Source: Bacteroidales bacterium UBA6408 (lineage in GTDB: Bacteria; Bacteroidota; Bacteroidia; Bacteroidales; UBA932). From it: a stretch of DNA of 27,031 nt. The first letter of the stretch is position 1; the number at the start of each line of letters is the position of its first letter. Of the stretch, positions 7,779 to 16,055 are shown piece after piece. The stretch covers positions 4,639-31,669 of the forward strand of contig DJPQ01000036.1 of NCBI GenBank assembly GCA_002439805.1. Direction: 5' to 3'. The translations under genes and the position numbers were made by a program. The notes beneath the pieces are model-generated. The model was not told the origin of the DNA. It worked only from the letters and a program-made list of their open reading frames with translations, and did no database searches.

Positions 7779-7801
7779 TGGCGATAGCCTGCGGAAAAGT
7801 G
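7779..7801 (+). promoter_or_regulatory. ops-like element, copy 1 (candidate UpxY recruitment site)
   Basis: The core GGCGATAGCCTG matches the E. coli ops element GGCGGTAGCGTG at 10 of 12 positions and can form the hairpin GGC-GATA-GCC. It begins 3 nt after the upxY stop codon and lies 53 nt before capG. A second copy with 21/23 identity is at 11576-11598. RfaH, also a NusG paralog, is recruited at ops; the function proposed here is inference. Confidence 0.6.
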
Positions 7802-7854
7802 GACGCGCACTGAGATATAGCGGTGCATTCTTCAAGAGAAAATAGCTTTTACAT

Positions 7855-9039
7855 ATGCAATTACGAACCGACTACTCCGATGTCCGTTTTCAGGACAACG
7901 GCCGGCTGAAACTGCTGATAATCGTGGGCACGCGCCCGGAGATAATCCGCCTTTCGGCCGTCATCACCAAGTGCAGGAAGTACTTCGACGTGATTCTCGC
8001 CCACACGGGTCAGAACTACGACTACAACCTCAACGGCATATTCTTCCGCGACCTCAGGCTCGCGGAGCCCGAGGTCTATATGGACGCTGTGGGGGACGAC
8101 CTCGGGGCGACCTGCGGTAACATCATCAACGCGAGCTACAAGCTCATGTCCGCGACAAGGCCCGACGCCGTGCTCGTTCTGGGCGACACCAACAGCTGCC
8201 TGAGCGTGATAGGGGCGAAGCGCCTGCACATCCCGATATTCCACATGGAGGCCGGCAACCGCTGCAAGGACGAGTGCCTTCCGGAGGAGACCAACCGGCG
8301 CATCGTTGACATCATCAGCGACGTGAACCTCGCATACAGCGAGCACGCGAGGCGCTACCTCGCGGAGTGCGGCCTGCCTCCCGAGCGCACCTACGTCACG
8401 GGCAGCCCGATGGCGGAGGTGCTTCATCAGAACCTTGCCGAGATAGAGGCGAGCGACGTGCACGAGCGCCTTGGACTGCAAAAAGGACATTATATTCTCC
8501 TCAGCGCCCACCGCGAGGAGAACATCGACACTGAGAAAAACTTCCTGAGCCTCTTCAATGCGATAAACGCCATGGCCGAGAAGTACGATATGCCAATCCT
8601 TTACAGCTGCCATCCGCGCAGCCGCCACAGGCTCGAGGCCACGGGCTTTCAGCTCGACCCCCGCGTGAGGGTTCAGCAGCCGCTCGGCTTCCACGACTAC
8701 AACTGCCTCCAGATGAACGCCTTCGCGGTGGTCAGCGACAGCGGCACGCTTCCGGAGGAGTCCTCGTTCTTCACGAGCGTCGGGCATCCTTTCCCGGCGG
8801 TCTGCATCCGCACAAGCACGGAGCGTCCGGAGTCTCTGGACAAGGCCGGCTTCATCCTCTCTGGAATCGACGGGAGGGGACTGCTCCAGTCCGTCGACAC
8901 GGCCGTGGAGCTGGTGAGGAACGGCGACTTCGGCACCCCCGTCCCGGACTACACCGACGAGAACGTCAGCACGAAGGTCGTGAAGATAATCCAGTCCTAT
9001 GTGGGGGTGGTCAATAAGATGGTCTGGAGGAAGTTCTGA
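7855..9039 (+). CDS. capG: Non-hydrolysing UDP-sugar 2-epimerase, CapG/FnlC/WbjD type
   Basis: A 394-residue member of the UDP-GlcNAc 2-epimerase (WecB) superfamily. Motifs are GTRPEIIRLS (25-34), GDTNS (110-114), HMEAGNR (130-136), SAHREENID (217-225) and SDSGTLPEESS (294-304). Together with the next two genes it fits CapG, which epimerises UDP-N-acetyl-L-pneumosamine (UDP-2-acetamido-2,6-dideoxy-L-talose) to UDP-N-acetyl-L-fucosamine, the last step of UDP-L-FucNAc synthesis in the cytoplasm. Substrate assignment rests largely on this neighbourhood; a plain UDP-GlcNAc/ManNAc epimerase is the alternative. The start ATG 7855 gives a short N-terminal extension of about 18 residues before the Rossmann strand. 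The gene is GC-rich like capE and capF and unlike the genes after 11600. Confidence 0.88.
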   Translation: MQLRTDYSDVRFQDNGRLKLLIIVGTRPEIIRLSAVITKCRKYFDVILAHTGQNYDYNLNGIFFRDLRLAEPEVYMDAVGDDLGATCGNIINASYKLMSATRPDAVLVLGDTNSCLSVIGAKRLHIPIFHMEAGNRCKDECLPEETNRRIVDIISDVNLAYSEHARRYLAECGLPPERTYVTGSPMAEVLHQNLAEIEASDVHERLGLQKGHYILLSAHREENIDTEKNFLSLFNAINAMAEKYDMPILYSCHPRSRHRLEATGFQLDPRVRVQQPLGFHDYNCLQMNAFAVVSDSGTLPEESSFFTSVGHPFPAVCIRTSTERPESLDKAGFILSGIDGRGLLQSVDTAVELVRNGDFGTPVPDYTDENVSTKVVKIIQSYVGVVNKMVWRKF

Positions 9040-9141
9040 ACTCCTCCCGGAACGGAAAAATCTTGCTCAAGAAAATACACTCAGAATAGCAGGGCAACAA
9101 GTTCGGACAAAATTTAACCGCAAAATAAAACAAAGAATATC

Positions 9142-10233
9142 ATGAGTATCTTTAAGGACAGGGTCCTCCTCATAACGGGCGGGACCGGGAGCTTCGGCAA
9201 CGCCGTCCTCCGCCGCTTCCTCGACAGCGACATCCGCGAAATCCGCATCTTCTCCAGGGACGAGAAGAAGCAGGACGACATGCGCCACTTCCTGCAGGCG
9301 AACCGTCCCGAGGTCGCGGGGAAGGTCAAGTTCTACATCGGGAACGTCCGCAGCCGCGAGGCGGTCGATTTCGCGATGAACGGTGTTGACTACGTGTTCT
9401 CCGCCGCGGCCCTCAAGCAGGTGCCGTCGTGCGAGTTCTACCCGATGGAGGCCGTCCGCACCAACGTCGAGGGCACGAACAACGTGCTCCTGTCGGCAAT
9501 AGCCCACGGGGTGAGGAACGTCGTCGTCCTCTCGACCGACAAGGCGGCGTACCCGATCAACGCGATGGGCATCTCCAAGGCCATGATGGAGAAGGTGGCC
9601 ATAGCCCAGGGACGGGCGCTCGGCCCGGACGCGGGGACGACCATCTGCTGCACGCGCTACGGCAACGTGATGGCCAGCCGCGGCTCGGTGATTCCCCTGT
9701 GGGTTGAGCAGATGATGGAGGGCAAGCCGATAACCATCACCGACCCGAACATGACCCGCTTCATGATGACGCTCGACGACGCCGTCGACCTCGTGATGTA
9801 CGCCTTCGAGCACGGCCGCAACGGGGATCTCTTCGTGCAGAAGGCCCCTGCCGCCACCCTCGACGTGCTGGCTGAGGCACTCAAGGAGGTGTATTCGAAG
9901 ATTGACCCGAAATACGGCGAGACCGAGGTCAGGGTCATCGGGACGCGCCACGGCGAGAAGCTCTACGAGACCCTCGTGACCCGCGAGGAGATGCTCCGCT
10001 CTGAGGACTGCGGGAACTACTTCCGCATCCCGTGCGACGCGCGCGACCTCAACTACGACAAGTTCTTCACGGAGGGCGACGACGCCATCAGCCGCACGGA
10101 GGACTACCACAGCCACAACACCCGGAGGCTTGACGTCGAGGGCATGAAGGCGCTCCTCCTCAAGCTCAACTTCATCCGCGAGGACCTCGGTCTCCAGCCG
10201 AGGGCAAAGGCCCGCGACTACAGGAGCGAATAG
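9142..10233 (+). CDS. capE: UDP-GlcNAc 4,6-dehydratase/5-epimerase, CapE/FnlA/WbjB type
   Basis: Extended SDR enzyme of 363 residues that converts UDP-GlcNAc to the 4-keto-6-deoxy-L-talo intermediate, the first step to UDP-L-FucNAc. The nucleotide-binding motif TGGTGSFG is at residues 12-19. The active-site region STDKAAYPINAMGISKA (131-147) has Met142 in place of the usual SDR Tyr ahead of Lys146, a feature of the CapE group rather than of simple 4,6-dehydratases. Length and the C-terminal region (GTRHGEKLYETLVT) also fit CapE. It lies 102 bp after capG; that gap shows no promoter or terminator I can recognise. Confidence 0.92.
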   Translation: MSIFKDRVLLITGGTGSFGNAVLRRFLDSDIREIRIFSRDEKKQDDMRHFLQANRPEVAGKVKFYIGNVRSREAVDFAMNGVDYVFSAAALKQVPSCEFYPMEAVRTNVEGTNNVLLSAIAHGVRNVVVLSTDKAAYPINAMGISKAMMEKVAIAQGRALGPDAGTTICCTRYGNVMASRGSVIPLWVEQMMEGKPITITDPNMTRFMMTLDDAVDLVMYAFEHGRNGDLFVQKAPAATLDVLAEALKEVYSKIDPKYGETEVRVIGTRHGEKLYETLVTREEMLRSEDCGNYFRIPCDARDLNYDKFFTEGDDAISRTEDYHSHNTRRLDVEGMKALLLKLNFIREDLGLQPRAKARDYRSE

Positions 10234-10260
10234 GGACTTTTATAAGACAGCTTACTGAAA

Positions 10261-11472
10261 ATGAAGATTCTCGTGACGGGCGCGAAGGGTTTCGTGGGAC
10301 GGAACCTCTGCGCACAGCTTAAGAACATAAGGGACGGCAAGGCGGGGCGCTGCGGGGACCTGACGATAGAGGAGGTCTTCGAGTACGACATCGACTCCAC
10401 CCCGGAGCAGCTGGACGGGTGGTGCCGCGAGTGCGACTTCGTGTTCAACCTCGCCGGCGTCAACCGCCCGAAGGACCCCAGGGAGTTCATGGATGGGAAT
10501 TTCGGATTCGCGACCGTGCTTCTGGACACTCTCAAGAAGCACTGCAACACCTGCCCGGTGATGATTTCCAGTTCCGTCCAGGCCACCCTCGCCGGCCGCT
10601 TCGGCAAATCGGAGTACGGCATGAGCAAGAAGGCCGGCGAGGAACTGATGTTCCGCTACGGCGAGCAGACCGGAGCGAGGGTGCTCGTCTATCGCTTCCC
10701 AAACCTCTACGGAAAGTGGTGCCGCCCGAACTACAACTCCGCGATAGCAACCTTCTGCAGCAACATCGCCAACGACCTGCCCATCACGGTGAACGACCCC
10801 GCAGTGGAACTGGAGGTGCTCTACATCGACGACCTCGTCGATGAGATGCTCTGCGCCCTCATGGGACGTGAGCACCGCTGCGAGTTCGACGGTGTCGATG
10901 CGGTCTTCACCGAAGACGGCCGCTACTGCGCCTCACCGGTCACCCATCACGTGACCCTCGGGGAGATAGTGGCCCTTCTCCGTCAGTTCCACGACCTGCC
11001 TCAGACTCTGATGATTCCGGAGATTCCCGCCGACAGCTTCGCCAAGCGCCTTTTCAGCACCTACCTCAGCTACCTTCCGAAGGACAAGGCAGTCTTCGAT
11101 CTGAAGATGAACCGTGACGCTCGCGGCAGCTTCACCGAGCTCGTCCGCACCCTGAACTGCGGTCAGGTCAGCATAAACATCTCCAGACCGGGAATCACCA
11201 AGGGGCAGCACTGGCACAACACCAAGTGGGAGCAGTTCATAGTAGTCTCCGGCCGCGGCCTCATCCAGATGCGCCGGGAGGGAACAGACGAGGTCATTGA
11301 GTACGAGGTCAGCGGCGACCGGATTCAGAGCGTCCTGATGCTCCCCGGCTACACCCACAACATCATCAACCTCTCCGACACCGAGGACCTTGTGACCGTC
11401 ATGTACTGCAACGAAGTGTTCAATCCTGATTGTCCGGATACCTACTACGACCCGGTGGAAAATAGAGTCTAG
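10261..11472 (+). CDS. capF: Bifunctional reductase/epimerase, CapF/FnlB/WbjC type
   Basis: A 403-residue two-domain enzyme of UDP-L-FucNAc synthesis. The N-terminal SDR domain has GAKGFVGRN (7-15) and Y119-GMS-K123 as catalytic pair. The C-terminal cupin domain (about 275-395) contains GITKGQHWHNTKWEQF, the metal-binding His segment of the CapF cupin. In the known pathway the cupin epimerises at C3 and the SDR domain reduces C4, giving UDP-N-acetyl-L-pneumosamine for CapG. The gene is 27 bp after capE, so the two are surely cotranscribed. Gene order here is G-E-F, whereas S. aureus has E-F-G. Confidence 0.93.
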   Translation: MKILVTGAKGFVGRNLCAQLKNIRDGKAGRCGDLTIEEVFEYDIDSTPEQLDGWCRECDFVFNLAGVNRPKDPREFMDGNFGFATVLLDTLKKHCNTCPVMISSSVQATLAGRFGKSEYGMSKKAGEELMFRYGEQTGARVLVYRFPNLYGKWCRPNYNSAIATFCSNIANDLPITVNDPAVELEVLYIDDLVDEMLCALMGREHRCEFDGVDAVFTEDGRYCASPVTHHVTLGEIVALLRQFHDLPQTLMIPEIPADSFAKRLFSTYLSYLPKDKAVFDLKMNRDARGSFTELVRTLNCGQVSINISRPGITKGQHWHNTKWEQFIVVSGRGLIQMRREGTDEVIEYEVSGDRIQSVLMLPGYTHNIINLSDTEDLVTVMYCNEVFNPDCPDTYYDPVENRV

Positions 11473-11575
11473 GTTAGAGTGGTAAAGAATATCTGTAGAT
11501 TTCTTTCTGAACAAAGAATAAAAGCTGAAATATAAAGTTGAATAATAACAAGAAAACCGCTGAAAACCAGAAGAC

Positions 11576-11598
11576 TGGCGATAGTCTGCGGTAAAGTG
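11576..11598 (+). promoter_or_regulatory. ops-like element, copy 2
   Basis: The core GGCGATAGTCTG matches E. coli ops at 9 of 12 positions and matches copy 1 at 21 of 23 positions over the whole element. The hairpin is kept with a G-T wobble, and here extends outward through AGACT/AGTCT (11572-11576 / 11582-11586) as an alternative stem. It sits directly before wzx, at the change from GC-rich to AT-rich genes. GGACG follows both copies at slightly different distance. Confidence 0.6.
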
Positions 11599-11606
11599 TG
11601 GGGACG

Positions 11607-13121
11607 ATGCGAGACAACGCAAAACAGACGCGAGTTAATTTCTATACAAATATATTGGCTCTTGTGGCTAATGTGCTTGTCGGGATATACTATACTCCAT
11701 ATTTGGTTAAAAGTTTGGGATTGGCTGCCTACGGCATATTACCGTTGGCACTGATTATCAATCAATACATCAGCGTGGCAACTCAAACATTAACCCATGC
11801 TTACACCCGTTTCTACAGCGTCGCATTACAGAAAGGTGATTACGAGGAAGCCTCAAAGGACATTTCAACATCAATGGTTGTTGTCCTTCTGATTAGTGCT
11901 CTCGTTGTCCCGATAGGTGTTTTTATTGTTTTCAAAGCAAACACTTTGTTTCAGATACCGAGTGAGTCACTGACAAGTGCGCAGATTCTGTTCGCTTTCA
12001 CGATTCTGAGTTTCATCGTTTCTCTCTTTTCGAGTCTGCTCAATGTTACATTATACGCAATCAACCGGCTAGATCTCATGAATGCCATGAAAATAATTCG
12101 GACGGCATTTAAACTGATTGTGGTCGTGGTCCTGTTTGAGACAATTCGTATAGATGTGTCTCTAGTCGGTCTTACTAACTTTCTGACAGAATGCATTGTA
12201 CTGGTGATGAGTCTGTATCTGTTTTATAGATTTAAACCATCTCAAGTGCACTTGTCTCCGGCACTGTTCGACAAGGCCGTCTTATTCGCGATAATGGGAA
12301 TGTCCATATGGGTATTGATTCAGATATGTGGAGATACATTATTGTACAGAACAGATAATCTCATAGTCAACCACTATTGGGGCGTGGAGGCATCCGGCGC
12401 ACTGGGGGCTGTCAGCGAAATAGGTAGTTATGTGTCAGCGATTGTCAGTGTAATAGGCTCTCTCTTTGGCCCACTGATTCTTATAGCCTATGCCAAGGGA
12501 GACCATGGTGAGGTGAAATCGCTGTTTGTCGAGCAATCAACGATAGTCGGGTGTCTGTCAGCAGTTCTTGCCGGTGCGATATCAGGCTTTGGTTCAGTTC
12601 TTTTGGATGTATGGCTGGGGAACGATATGGGGCAGTATTCATGGTGGCTGTTCATGAAAATGCTAGTGCTTCCATATTATGCTGCAGGAGGAATCATGGC
12701 ATTTGTCTATCGTTCTTGGAACAAAGTGAAATTTCCTGCAATCGGAACTATAGCGCTTGGTGTCATTGATGTGGTGTCACTGATTGTAATGTGTGAATTT
12801 TCTGGCAGGAACAGTGTAATGACGGTACTTATTGTCAGTGCCATATTTTCGCTTCTCCAGTGTTTTGTTCTAAATGCGTTGGCGGTCGGGAACATTTATA
12901 AAGACTGTAGGGGAAAGTTTGTTGGAATCTCGTTCAAGATCACCGCATCATTCCTTCTGTGCTTTGCAAGTGGAAGGTTGATTTGCTCTTGGGTTAAAAT
13001 CAACAACTTGTTGCAATTGGGGGGAATGTTGATGGTTGCTGTAATTGTAATGCTGTGTATAGTTTTGTTTGTGATACTCAATAAAGAGGAAAGAACAAAA
13101 TTATTAAGTATAGTGAAATAA
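11607..13121 (+). CDS. wzx: Wzx-type polysaccharide flippase
   Basis: Polytopic membrane protein of 504 residues with about 12-14 hydrophobic segments, belonging to the MOP/MATE-like polysaccharide transporter group. It would flip the undecaprenyl-linked repeat unit across the inner membrane. Recognisable features are the N-terminal FYTNILALVANVLVGIYYTPYLVKSLG helix region, a YAINRLDLMN segment and a late VLLDVWLG region. ATG 11607 is preferred; the GTG at 11598 would add three residues and lies in the ops-like repeat. Only one flippase is present in the locus. Its sequence is clearly more AT-rich than capF just upstream. Confidence 0.88.
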   Translation: MRDNAKQTRVNFYTNILALVANVLVGIYYTPYLVKSLGLAAYGILPLALIINQYISVATQTLTHAYTRFYSVALQKGDYEEASKDISTSMVVVLLISALVVPIGVFIVFKANTLFQIPSESLTSAQILFAFTILSFIVSLFSSLLNVTLYAINRLDLMNAMKIIRTAFKLIVVVVLFETIRIDVSLVGLTNFLTECIVLVMSLYLFYRFKPSQVHLSPALFDKAVLFAIMGMSIWVLIQICGDTLLYRTDNLIVNHYWGVEASGALGAVSEIGSYVSAIVSVIGSLFGPLILIAYAKGDHGEVKSLFVEQSTIVGCLSAVLAGAISGFGSVLLDVWLGNDMGQYSWWLFMKMLVLPYYAAGGIMAFVYRSWNKVKFPAIGTIALGVIDVVSLIVMCEFSGRNSVMTVLIVSAIFSLLQCFVLNALAVGNIYKDCRGKFVGISFKITASFLLCFASGRLICSWVKINNLLQLGGMLMVAVIVMLCIVLFVILNKEERTKLLSIVK

Positions 13122-13131
13122 GAGTTGTGAT

Positions 13132-14058
13132 ATGCCAAAAGTCAGTGTCTGTGTTCCGGTCTATAATGTAGAACAATATATCGGACGGTGCATAGAGTCA
13201 ATACAAAGACAATCTTTGGAGGATATTGAGATAGTTGTCATCAATGATTGCAGCCCGGACAAGTCAATGGATATAGTCAGGAAGTATGCGGAAAGTGATG
13301 TGCGCATCAAAATCGTTGAACATGATAAAAACCATGGACCGATGGTGGCGAGACGTTCTAGCTATATGGCAGCTACGGGCGATTACATAACTTTTTGTGA
13401 CAGCGATGACACATTGGCCGATGGGGCTCTAGAACGTTTGTACAATGCGGCGGTTGAAACAATGGCCGACATTGTTTCCGGCGTTATAGAATATATTCCT
13501 ACGAATGATGCCCGCTACAGGTGGACGAATAAGTTGCTCTATGGCACGGACAAACTGTCTGTGTTCAAGTCTCTTTTAAAGGATGAATTTGGCCACAACC
13601 TGTGCAGCCGTCTTTTCCGTCGGGAATTGCTTCAGAATTATCCTTATGAGACATTTGAAAAGGCGACGAATGGCGAGGATGGAACACTTTTCTATCAGGT
13701 AGTTGGCAATGCCTGTAAAATCGTGGCAATAGATGATGTGGTATATGAGTATTACCAGAATCTGGCCTCGTCCTCAAATGTTCGTTTGACGGAACGGGCT
13801 TTACGAAGTGTATCAATATTAAACTCAATCCGTGTGCAGACGGCTGGGCAATATCCTGAACTGCAGAAATTGGTTACAAAGAAAGTGTCCAGGGTTTTAT
13901 TCGAACTTAGAATTAGTGGATACAGAATTGATAATGTTGTTTCAGAGCAGAACTTGTCTTATTATTTCAAGACATCAACTTTTTTAAAGTGCCAAGGGCT
14001 GCGGGAGTTTCTAACTATGTGGTTAAAGTTGTTTTTTTACAGAATGAGAAAAGTATGA
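13132..14058 (+). CDS. Glycosyltransferase family 2
   Basis: A 308-residue inverting GT-A enzyme. The N-terminal catalytic domain begins VSVCVPVYNVEQYI (4-17), has VVINDCSPD (35-43) for nucleotide binding and the metal-binding FCDSDD (88-93; the DXD motif is D90-S-D92). No membrane segment is obvious. Donor and acceptor cannot be read from sequence. It lies 10 bp after wzx, and its stop overlaps the start of the next gene (ATGA), so translation of the two is probably coupled. Confidence 0.9.
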   Translation: MPKVSVCVPVYNVEQYIGRCIESIQRQSLEDIEIVVINDCSPDKSMDIVRKYAESDVRIKIVEHDKNHGPMVARRSSYMAATGDYITFCDSDDTLADGALERLYNAAVETMADIVSGVIEYIPTNDARYRWTNKLLYGTDKLSVFKSLLKDEFGHNLCSRLFRRELLQNYPYETFEKATNGEDGTLFYQVVGNACKIVAIDDVVYEYYQNLASSSNVRLTERALRSVSILNSIRVQTAGQYPELQKLVTKKVSRVLFELRISGYRIDNVVSEQNLSYYFKTSTFLKCQGLREFLTMWLKLFFYRMRKV

Positions 14059-15188
14059 AAATTCTAATAGCCGGCGACTTCGCCCCGATGGACAGACTCG
14101 TCAAATCGATGGAAGAGAAGCGTTTTTCGGATGTGTTCCCATATAACCTGCGCAGGATTATCCAAACTGCGGACTTCTCTTTCCTCAACTTTGAGAGCCC
14201 AATTGCGGAGGATTGCTACAAACCTATTCCCAAATGCGGACCAAACTTGAAATGTTCCAAGGAGGCTGCTGAGGCTGTGAGATATGCAGGCTTCACCGGG
14301 GTGACACTGGCGAACAACCATATTCTTGATTATGGCGCAGACGGACTTCGCCGGACGGTGGAATGTTGCAGGAGTCAGGGGCTTGATGTCGTTGGCGTGG
14401 GGGATAATTTGGAGGACGCTGGAAAAATATGCTACCTTGAGAGCAATGGAAAGACACTTGCGGTAATAAACTGTTGCGAGCATGAGTTTTCTATTGCCAC
14501 AGATACGGAAGCGGGAGCTAACCCGATGACCCCCGTCAGGCAGTTTTACCAGATTCAGGAGGCTAGACTCAGAGCTGACCATGTTCTAGTCGTCGTGCAT
14601 GGCGGTCATGAGCATTTCCAACTGCCTTCTATCCGTATGGTAGAGACCTATCGCTTTTTCATTGACGCGGGGGCCGATGCTGTGGTTAATCACCACCAGC
14701 ATTGCTATTCGGGCTATGAGACCTACAACGGTAAGCCGATTTTCTACGGATTGGGGAATTTCTGCTTTGATGAGGAGTCGCAAAGGAACTGTTTCTGGAA
14801 CCAAGGTTATATGGTGAGTTTTGACTTTTCTGATGACGTAGTCAATTCTGTCCTTTATCCGTATTTTCAGTGTAATGAATCCGCGTCTGTAGATTTGCTA
14901 TGCAACGAAGACAGAAAAGTTTTTGACAAAGAGTTGAACGGCCTAAATTGCATTATCGGTGATGATATCATGCTCAAAGAGCATTTGCGGACTTATTATG
15001 AAAAATGTGCGGAGGGGGAATTGACTATTCTCGAGCCATACTACAGTCGTGTTGCAAGAAAGCTGTACTCACTAGGCCTTTTACCGAAATTCATCAAAGG
15101 GAGGAAACTCGCTGCCGTTCTCAACCACATCAGTTGTGAGGCGCATAGGGATAAAATGTTGTTTGCGTTAGATCTGAAAAACAAGTGA
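14055..15188 (+). CDS. CapA family (PGA_cap) metallophosphatase-like protein
   Basis: A 377-residue protein of the bacterial capsule synthesis PGA_cap family, related to PgsA/CapA of poly-gamma-glutamate systems, with a calcineurin-like metallophosphatase fold. Metal-site motifs in order are GDF (7-9), NFESP (45-49), ANNH (86-89), VHGGHE (181-186), NHHQH (212-216) and GLGNF (232-236). There is no signal peptide or membrane segment at this start, unlike classical membrane-anchored CapA, so it may act in the cytoplasm. ATG 14055 was chosen because it overlaps the previous stop as ATGA and precedes the fold directly. It is translationally coupled to the arginase gene (GTGA overlap) and close to an ATP-grasp ligase, which suggests a common role in handling an amino-acid or peptide substituent. 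Confidence 0.88.
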   Translation: MKILIAGDFAPMDRLVKSMEEKRFSDVFPYNLRRIIQTADFSFLNFESPIAEDCYKPIPKCGPNLKCSKEAAEAVRYAGFTGVTLANNHILDYGADGLRRTVECCRSQGLDVVGVGDNLEDAGKICYLESNGKTLAVINCCEHEFSIATDTEAGANPMTPVRQFYQIQEARLRADHVLVVVHGGHEHFQLPSIRMVETYRFFIDAGADAVVNHHQHCYSGYETYNGKPIFYGLGNFCFDEESQRNCFWNQGYMVSFDFSDDVVNSVLYPYFQCNESASVDLLCNEDRKVFDKELNGLNCIIGDDIMLKEHLRTYYEKCAEGELTILEPYYSRVARKLYSLGLLPKFIKGRKLAAVLNHISCEAHRDKMLFALDLKNK

Positions 15189-16027
15189 GTTATATCGTTG
15201 TTCCGCAATGGTATGGGGTCTGCAAAAAGGGGACTGATGCAGGCACTCTGCGTATGGCTCAATTTTTCGAAAGGGAGGGTGATGACGAATATTCCAGAGT
15301 CTCTGTCCCGGATGTCGCTATAGGAAATGACGGCTTGATGCCCTATTTCCCTGTCATAGATGATGTGAACCGGGCATTATGCAAGGATGTGTCTTCTGCG
15401 TTATCTGTCGGAAATAAGGTGATAGTCCTCGGTGGAGACCATTCGGTGTCATGGGGATCTATAGCCGGAGCCTTGGAATATAATCCGGAAATCGGCATCA
15501 TCTATCTTGACGCTCACGGCGACTGCAACATCGCTGAGCGTTCACCGAGTCATCATGTCCATGGAATGCATATGGCCTATTTGATGGGTTTTGGATATAA
15601 CGAATATGTCGGAAGGTACACCGAGAATATCCTGCCGTTCCAAAACATACTCTATGTCGGCGTGAGGAGTCTGGACCCTTATGAGGTTGAGTTGATAAAC
15701 AGGCTTGGAATAGCAAGGGTGTCAAGTGATTTCATTAACTCAAATGTGAATGATTCATTAGAGAAGGTCAGCGGATTCATGTCCCGTTTCAAACAAATAC
15801 ATGTCAGTCTGGACATCGATGTGCTTGACCCGTCAATAGCTCCCGGCACTGGAGTACCCGAAGCCTGCGGCATATCCGAGGAGTCCTTGTATAAGCTGCT
15901 GAACTTGATTCTGAATCGGGACAAGGTGCATTCTGCGGATTTGGTCGAATATAATCTTTTGTGCGACAAGGATGGACGAACGGACATAGTTGTCCGAAGT
16001 CTTGTCAAAAGATTGAGCCGCCTATAG
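15185..16027 (+). CDS. Arginase-type ureohydrolase inside the capsule operon
   Basis: A 280-residue binuclear manganese ureohydrolase. All six metal ligands are present: His86 (GGDHSVSWG), Asp109, His111 and Asp113 (DAHGD) and Asp210 and Asp212 (SLDIDVLDP). The active-site loop ERSPSHHVHGMHMA resembles the SPSGNIHGMP loop of bacterial arginases rather than agmatinases, and LVEYN (253-257) parallels the arginase VEVN strand. The expected reaction is arginine to ornithine plus urea, though other guanidino compounds are possible. GTG 15185 overlaps the capA-like stop (GTGA). An arginase is not a standard capsule gene; next to a CapA homolog and an ATP-grasp amide ligase it may supply ornithine for attachment to the polysaccharide. 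Confidence 0.88.
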   Translation: MSYIVVPQWYGVCKKGTDAGTLRMAQFFEREGDDEYSRVSVPDVAIGNDGLMPYFPVIDDVNRALCKDVSSALSVGNKVIVLGGDHSVSWGSIAGALEYNPEIGIIYLDAHGDCNIAERSPSHHVHGMHMAYLMGFGYNEYVGRYTENILPFQNILYVGVRSLDPYEVELINRLGIARVSSDFINSNVNDSLEKVSGFMSRFKQIHVSLDIDVLDPSIAPGTGVPEACGISEESLYKLLNLILNRDKVHSADLVEYNLLCDKDGRTDIVVRSLVKRLSRL

Positions 16028-16055
16028 GTTATCAGAGCCTTTAGAAGAATATAGT

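Noticed and set aside
7242..7835. 197-codon minus-strand frame across upxY
   Set aside because: The + strand encodes clear NGN and KOW segments and the ops-like site; the antisense translation shows no known pattern.
7861..10116. Long minus-strand open frames opposite capG and capE
   Set aside because: They have Val/Arg/Ala/His-rich, low-complexity translations without family motifs, and lie opposite well-identified enzymes in GC-rich DNA.
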